From positions 293,095 through 357,094 of the forward strand of contig CAWBKD010000005.1 of the NCBI GenBank assembly GCA_963789225.1: DNA of 64,000 nucleotides, read 5' to 3'. A program made the translations under genes and the position numbers. Shown here piece after piece: positions 60,940 through 64,000 of this stretch (positions are counted from its first letter, which is position 1; the number at the start of each line of letters is the position of its first letter). The stretch is from Palsa-504 sp963789225. Lineage in GTDB: Bacteria; Actinomycetota; Actinomycetes; Streptosporangiales; Streptosporangiaceae. Below the pieces are notes generated by a model, which saw only the letters and a list, made by a program, of their open reading frames with translations, had not been told where the DNA came from and did not search any database.

Positions 60940-61074
60940 GCCGCCAGGTCGACGCTGCGGGCTGCCCGGCCGCCAGGTCGAGGGGCGCCAGCTCGGCGAT
61001 GGGCCGCGAGCTCGGCCGTGGCGCCGGGCCGCTCCTGGAGCTGGCCGACGGGGCCGCCAGCTCGGCGACGGCCG
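60940..61074 (+). repeat. 135-bp perfect direct repeat, copy 1
   Basis: Identical base for base to 61091-61225; the copies are 16 bp apart. It contains the PvuII-like/SacI-like AGCT cores in the order CAGCTC, GAGCTC, GAGCTG, CAGCTC. Confidence 0.9.
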
Positions 61075-61090
61075 ACGGGTCGGGCCGCAG

Positions 61091-61225
61091 GCCGCCAGGT
61101 CGACGCTGCGGGCTGCCCGGCCGCCAGGTCGAGGGGCGCCAGCTCGGCGATGGGCCGCGAGCTCGGCCGTGGCGCCGGGCCGCTCCTGGAGCTGGCCGAC
61201 GGGGCCGCCAGCTCGGCGACGGCCG
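61091..61225 (+). repeat. 135-bp perfect direct repeat, copy 2
   Basis: Second copy of the 60940-61074 segment. Perfect identity implies recent duplication or gene-conversion-like upkeep. Confidence 0.9.
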
Positions 61226-61528
61226 GGAGCTCGGCCGCGGCGCCAGGCCGCTCGCGGAGCTGGCCGACGGCCCGCCAGCTCGGCGACGGGCCGCCAATTC
61301 GGGCCGCGGGCCCGCCAGATCGACGCTGCGGGCTGCCCGGCCGCCAGCTCGGGCCGCGGGGCCGCCAGGTCGACGCTGTGGGCCGCTCCTGGAGCTGGCC
61401 GACAGCCGCCAGCTCGGCGACGGCGCCGGGCCGTTCGCGGAGCTGGCCGATAACCGCCAGCTTGGCCGCGGCGCCGGGCCGCTCCTGGAACTGGCCGACG
61501 GGCCGCGAGCTCGGGCCGGATCCGTCCT

Positions 61529-61921
61529 TTATCTACCGCGAGTTCGGTACCAAGCGTTTCCGGGCCGGGCCGGTGTCATGAGAGCGACCTCGGCCCGTTC
61601 TGCGTTGAGCAGCTCCTCGGCGCCGTCGTGGCATTGGAGGCTGATTATGGAGACACCCTCGGGCAGATCGAGGGCCGCTCGTTCCGCCCGTGTCGACATC
61701 CTCGCCGTCACCACGGCTTTGATGATTACCTGTACCTGGCGCGAGTCAAAGAGTTCTTCCGTCCCATCGGCCCGGGTGATCACGATCACCGGGATGCCTG
61801 CCCACCGCGGCATGCCGAGCTTGTCGGACTCCTCCGGCATCGGCAGCCGCGCGGAGACTACATCACCGTGGCCCGCCATCACTTCGGCCGTTCGTGCGGC
61901 CGCGATCGTTTCGGTCCCCAT
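61529..61921 (-). CDS. Hypothetical protein between repeat block 1 and the GntR gene
   Basis: 130 residues, family not recognised. A central stretch WAGIPVIVITRADGTEELFD with RQVQVIIKAVVTARMS suggests an alpha/beta fold; no signal or membrane part. ATG 61921 has AAGGGAGCGGG just upstream, a fair ribosome site. The stop lies at the very edge of the repeat block. Same strand as the 90-residue gene at 62048, 126 bp away; both may be under the divergent GntR operator. Confidence 0.6.
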   Translation of the reverse strand: MGTETIAAARTAEVMAGHGDVVSARLPMPEESDKLGMPRWAGIPVIVITRADGTEELFDSRQVQVIIKAVVTARMSTRAERAALDLPEGVSIISLQCHDGAEELLNAERAEVALMTPARPGNAWYRTRGR

Positions 61922-62047
61922 AGTCCCGCTCCCTTTTCTGTTCGTCCCCGGGGCGCCTTGGCCCGGGCCTATGCCGCGTGCGCGGCGTGATCACCGGGCC
62001 GCTCGTGGAGCTTAATAGCGGGCCGGGCCGTTTGGAGCGTAGACCGC

Positions 62048-62320
62048 TCACGTCAGAGAGCTTGGCGCGGGTCCGCGTTGTGGGGGCCCGCACGCCGCTT
62101 CCAGCAGGTCGAGCAGGTCGCGCAGGTGGTAGCGGGTGATCACCTGCGCGCGGTCGGCGCCGGTGATGGCGCCAGGCGGGATGGTGGCTTTCCAGTAGCC
62201 GCGTAGCACGATATCCACGTCAGGATGCGCGGCCTGAAATCGCAGCTTGCGAGGCACTTGGTCCGGTTCGCTTGTGTCATCGGATACTGCCCGCAGATGC
62301 GGACGGGTCGGCTCGGCCAT
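62048..62320 (-). CDS. Small hypothetical protein divergent from GntR
   Basis: 90 residues, unknown. Features: a charged N terminus, KLRFQAAHPDVDIVLRGYW, then TIPPGAITGADRAQVITRYH and an amphipathic LRDLLDLLEAACG helix. ATG 62320 with AGGAGACAGC directly upstream is a strong start. It is divergent from the GntR gene across a 120-bp gap with a palindrome, as expected of a KorSA-type controlled gene. Confidence 0.65.
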   Translation of the reverse strand: MAEPTRPHLRAVSDDTSEPDQVPRKLRFQAAHPDVDIVLRGYWKATIPPGAITGADRAQVITRYHLRDLLDLLEAACGPPQRGPAPSSLT

Positions 62321-62369
62321 GCTGTCTCCTGGTGACGTTCCTGAATGGCCTTGTTTACCCGCTGTAGCA

Positions 62370-62443
62370 TATGCCGCGTTAGGACGCGGCGTATAGCGTT
62401 AGAGCGCGTTCTATGCTTCCTTGCAGGTCAAGAGCGTTCTATG
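62370..62443. promoter_or_regulatory. Operator region between the small gene and GntR
   Basis: Palindrome TATGCCGCGT-TAGG-ACGCGGCGTA (62370-62393, one mismatch), then two direct copies AGAGCG(CG)TTCTATG at 62401-62415 and 62431-62443, the second covering the GntR start codon. Likely GntR binding sites for autoregulation and for the divergent gene. Confidence 0.55.
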
Positions 62444-62755
62444 TTGCCGTACGTGGCAGATGATCAAGGGACACGGGACGTACCCCCATTCGACCCCACC
62501 GCGGGCGGACCGGCCTACACATATGCCCGAGTTGCTGACCACATCGCTGCACGGATCAAAGCCGGGGAACTGACCCCAGGAGCAAGGCTGCCCGCCGAGC
62601 GTGACCTAGCCGCTGAATACGGTGTGGCACTCGGTACCGCGCGGCGCGCTGTCGAGGAGCTACGTGCGCGCGGCCTGGTGGTCACGCTTCCCGCAAAGGG
62701 CACATTCATAGCCGACAAGCCGGACAACCTCACAGCCAGCGCACAAAGCAGCTAA
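62441..62755 (+). CDS. GntR-family regulator, short (KorSA-like)
   Basis: 104 residues: only a GntR winged helix (RVADHIAARIKAGELTPGAR, LPAERDLAAEYGVALGTARR, AVEELRARGLVVTLPAKGTF) with a short tail and no effector domain. Such short GntR proteins (KorSA of pSAM2) repress transfer and excision genes in actinomycete integrative elements. ATG 62441; no ribosome site is visible, so the message may be leaderless or controlled at the start by the overlapping repeat. Downstream lies repeat block 2. Confidence 0.88.
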   Translation: MLPYVADDQGTRDVPPFDPTAGGPAYTYARVADHIAARIKAGELTPGARLPAERDLAAEYGVALGTARRAVEELRARGLVVTLPAKGTFIADKPDNLTASAQSS

Positions 62756-62765
62756 GAAAACCGCG

Positions 62766-63190
62766 GCTCGGCCTGGTCGAGGCCAGCGCGGCAACGTGGT
62801 CGGCGCCGCGGACCGCCAGGTCGAGGGTCTAGCTGGCGACCGTCGCCGAGCTGGGCGGCTGTAGGCTAGCTCCACGACTGGCCCGGCACCGCGGCCGAGC
62901 TTGGCGGCCCTCGACCTGGTGGCCGGATCCGGCCGAGCTCGCGGCCCCTCGACCTGGCGGCCCGTCGGCCAGCTCCACGAGCGGCCCGAGCTCGCGGCCG
63001 TCGCCGAGTTGGCGGCCCCGGATCCGGCCCGAACTCGCGGCCCGTCGCCGAGCTGGCGGCCCGTCGCCCAGCTCCAGGAAAGCGGCCCGGCACCGCGGCC
63101 GAGCTCGGCGTGCTCCACGAACGGGCCCGCAGCGTCGGCCTGGCAACCTGAGCGGGGGCGCCCGGCGCGTCTGCCCGGGCGCGCCTGCGG
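62766..63190 (-). repeat. GC-rich modular repeat block 2 (inverted relative to block 1)
   Basis: About 425 bp with the same modules as block 1 but reverse complemented, e.g. GCGGCCCGTCGCCGAGCTGG and CGGCCCGGCACCGCGGCCGA. More diverged than block 1. The two blocks face each other across two small minus genes and the GntR gene. A lone degenerate module (ACCGGGCCGCTCGTGGAGCT) is at about 61997-62016. No gene is called here. Confidence 0.8.
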
Positions 63191-63284
63191 CCGAGCTGAC
63201 ATTCACGGGACCCGTCACACGCCGATGGGGCTGCGCGCGATCATGACGACAGCAAACTCTCAAGGTGGAGTTGAAGGTTACACT

Positions 63285-63304
63285 CCTGATATGGCCGATT
63301 CTGG
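63285..63304 (+). repeat. 20-bp direct repeat, copy 1
   Basis: CCTGATATGGCCGATTCTGG, spanning the start codon of the 56-residue gene. Copy 2 at 63482-63501 differs at one base. Confidence 0.8.
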
Positions 63305-63461
63305 CAGCCAGATCATCACGACACTTCAAGCATGGCTAGCTGGGCTGATCGGGCTCGGCGCACTGTACATCATCGCCGCCAACCCGACGTCGATCGTCAA
63401 CGTGCTCAAGGCGGGGCAGCAATTCATTTCCGGCACTGAGGGCACCGTGATAAGGGCTTGA
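63291..63461 (+). CDS. Small single-pass membrane protein
   Basis: 56 residues: MADSGSQIITTLQ, one membrane helix (AWLAGLIGLGALYIIAANPT) and a short tail VLKAGQQFISGTEG. Not a known family. An in-frame ATG at 63243 would add 16 residues. The next gene also has a membrane segment, so the pair may form a membrane complex (holin-like or transfer-related; speculative). Its start region is duplicated after its stop. Confidence 0.6.
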   Translation: MADSGSQIITTLQAWLAGLIGLGALYIIAANPTSIVNVLKAGQQFISGTEGTVIRA

Positions 63462-63481
63462 TGTGGCCTCTACTATTGCGG

Positions 63482-63501
63482 CCTGATATGGCCGATTCCG
63501 G
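63482..63501 (+). repeat. 20-bp direct repeat, copy 2, with a 10-codon minigene
   Basis: CCTGATATGGCCGATTCCGG. The ATG inside starts MADSGLLGEK and stops at 63520; its TGA overlaps the ATG of the following gene (ATGA at 63517-63520). It copies the first five codons of the 56-residue gene. Confidence 0.65.
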
Positions 63502-63516
63502 TCTGTTAGGAGAAAA

Positions 63517-64000
63517 ATGACAACGAACATCAATACCAATCCGTGGTGGCTCGTCTACTGGAATCAACCGCAAACCGGCCGTGGTGCTGTCGCCAAGAAT
63601 GGTCACGCAATCCTCCAGGCTGCGGACGCCGCGGACGCTAACGCTATCGTGCTAAATCAGGATCCGGCCGGAACAGTCATCGTCAATACTCTCGGACCGT
63701 ACACCACGCAGGCCGCCGCGTTGGCCTACGCCAACAACCCGGCCACGAGTGCTACCGGCACGACTACGAGCGGCGCCGCTACGAACTTCAGCGGCCTGGT
63801 CCCCAATCTCGGGGGCCTGATCAAGGACGCCGGCGCGTTCTTCAGCGACCTGACGAGTGCCAATTTCTGGCTGCGCCTCAGTGAAGTTGTGCTCGGGCTC
63901 ATATTGATAGCGGTAGGCGTCGCAGAATTGACGCATGCGGTGCCGGTTGCGACGCATATCGCCAAGACAGTTGGCTCGACCGCGGCCCTAGCCGCCGCGT
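63517..64000 (+). CDS. Membrane-anchored mobile-element protein (partial, runs off the window)
   Basis: 161 codons seen, open at the right edge. ATG 63517 with AGGAGAAAA directly upstream. N-terminal soluble part (NTNPWWLVYWNQ, then a small alpha/beta stretch ending TLGPYTTQAAALAYAN), a Thr/Ser-rich linker, and one membrane helix (NFWLRLSEVVLGLILIAVGV). The FWLRLxE...LGLILI pattern is familiar from actinobacterial phage and integrative-element genes. Function unknown; structural or transfer role likely. Confidence 0.75.
   Translation, partial: MTTNINTNPWWLVYWNQPQTGRGAVAKNGHAILQAADAADANAIVLNQDPAGTVIVNTLGPYTTQAAALAYANNPATSATGTTTSGAATNFSGLVPNLGGLIKDAGAFFSDLTSANFWLRLSEVVLGLILIAVGVAELTHAVPVATHIAKTVGSTAALAAA

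Larger units (their letters stand above)
60661..61527 (+). repeat. GC-rich modular repeat block 1
   Basis: About 870 bp built from a few short modules: GCCGCCAGCTCGG, GCCGCCAGGTCGACGCTGCG, GGGCCGCGAGCTCGGCCG and CCGGGCCGCTCCTGGAGCTG with GCCGACGG. A 135-bp segment occurs twice with no difference (60940-61074 and 61091-61225) and a diverged copy starts at 60737. Nearly every module holds an AGCT core. All six frames are largely open because stops are rare, so open frames here are not evidence of genes. Confidence 0.9.
54717..64000 (+). mobile_element. AICE-like integrative element (left part; right end beyond window)
   Basis: From the tRNA-Ser rightward: int and an HTH gene on minus; then direct repeats, xis, a small Cys-rich protein, a RepA-like ATPase, paired small paralogues, a zinc-ribbon protein, GC-rich repeat blocks, two small minus genes, a GntR regulator and membrane proteins. 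GC is locally lower in several gaps. int-xis-rep-GntR is the layout of actinomycete integrative conjugative elements; no FtsK-like transfer protein is visible yet, so a prophage or satellite is also possible. Confidence 0.75.

Noticed and set aside
60596..62015. Several long open frames (200-470 residues, both strands) across the GC-rich repeats
   Set aside because: They consist of short repeated modules, are open in nearly all frames because stop codons are rare, lack ribosome sites and encode only Ala/Arg/Pro/Gly-rich repeats.

Overview
The window is very GC-rich (around 70 percent by eye) actinobacterial DNA. The strongest taxonomic pointer is the cell-division/signalling run fhaA-fhaB-pstP-rodA-pbpA-pknA-pknB followed by crgA (44650 down to 35201, minus strand). 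A rhomboid protease, a cyclophilin and a DUF5324-like protein lie just beyond it, an order typical of Streptomycetales/Streptosporangiales-like Actinomycetota. The glgX-treY-treZ operon, a Bpa-type proteasome activator and an AICE-like integrative element in a tRNA-Ser gene fit the same group. No species can be named from this alone.

Region 1 (1-3979) is a patchwork: the start of a Ser/Thr kinase cut by the window edge, two gene-fusion scars (VOC::GyrI-like and ppa::adk), a PIG-L deacetylase with a 9-bp inverted-repeat operator upstream, a small methyltransferase and a solitary DNA methyltransferase with an unusual motif IV.

Region 2 (3976-18898) is the most interesting metabolic block. It holds serine deaminase (sdaA), formyl-THF deformylase (purU) and two IclR regulators. 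It also holds a pyrrolysine-free MttB-family methyltransferase, a corrinoid protein, a methyl-THF methyltransferase, a RACo-type corrinoid reactivation protein, DUF1638, a MetF-like reductase, a dimethylglycine/sarcosine dehydrogenase-like FAD-GcvT protein, and both ETF subunits. Together these suggest complete demethylation of a betaine: the first methyl by corrinoid chemistry, the next ones by ETF-linked oxidation, with all C1 units passing onto tetrahydrofolate and leaving as formate or through serine to pyruvate. Two genes here carry single-base frameshifts, and an IS200/IS605-like remnant separates etfB from etfA.

Region 3 (19123-27979) carries glgX-treY-treZ (glycogen/maltooligosaccharide to trehalose), a 1-kb cassette bracketed by a 21-bp direct repeat, and an aldonolactone oxidase. 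Region 4 (28053-33157) has a 100-nt nested hairpin, a large HerA-like ATPase, a cluster of DnaA-box-like 9-mers and a frameshifted membrane glycosyltransferase. Region 5 (33246-45407) is the growth/division kinase operon plus tRNA-Leu and a universal stress protein. Region 6 (45532-54616) contains a GlcD-like oxidase whose tail is translated from a 39-bp tandem repeat, a PAS-GAF histidine kinase, an orphan polysaccharide-export ATPase, an ATPase/STAS pair, a GT2 glycosyltransferase, pheA, bpa and a MinD-like ATPase.

Region 7 (54630-64000) is an integrative element whose left end is at tRNA-Ser(UGA). It has a tyrosine integrase, an HTH repressor, direct repeats, an excisionase, a RepA-like ATPase, several small unknown proteins, a GntR regulator with a divergent operator, and two blocks of GC-rich modular repeats in opposite orientation. 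The window ends inside this element, in a membrane-anchored protein gene; its right end is not seen.
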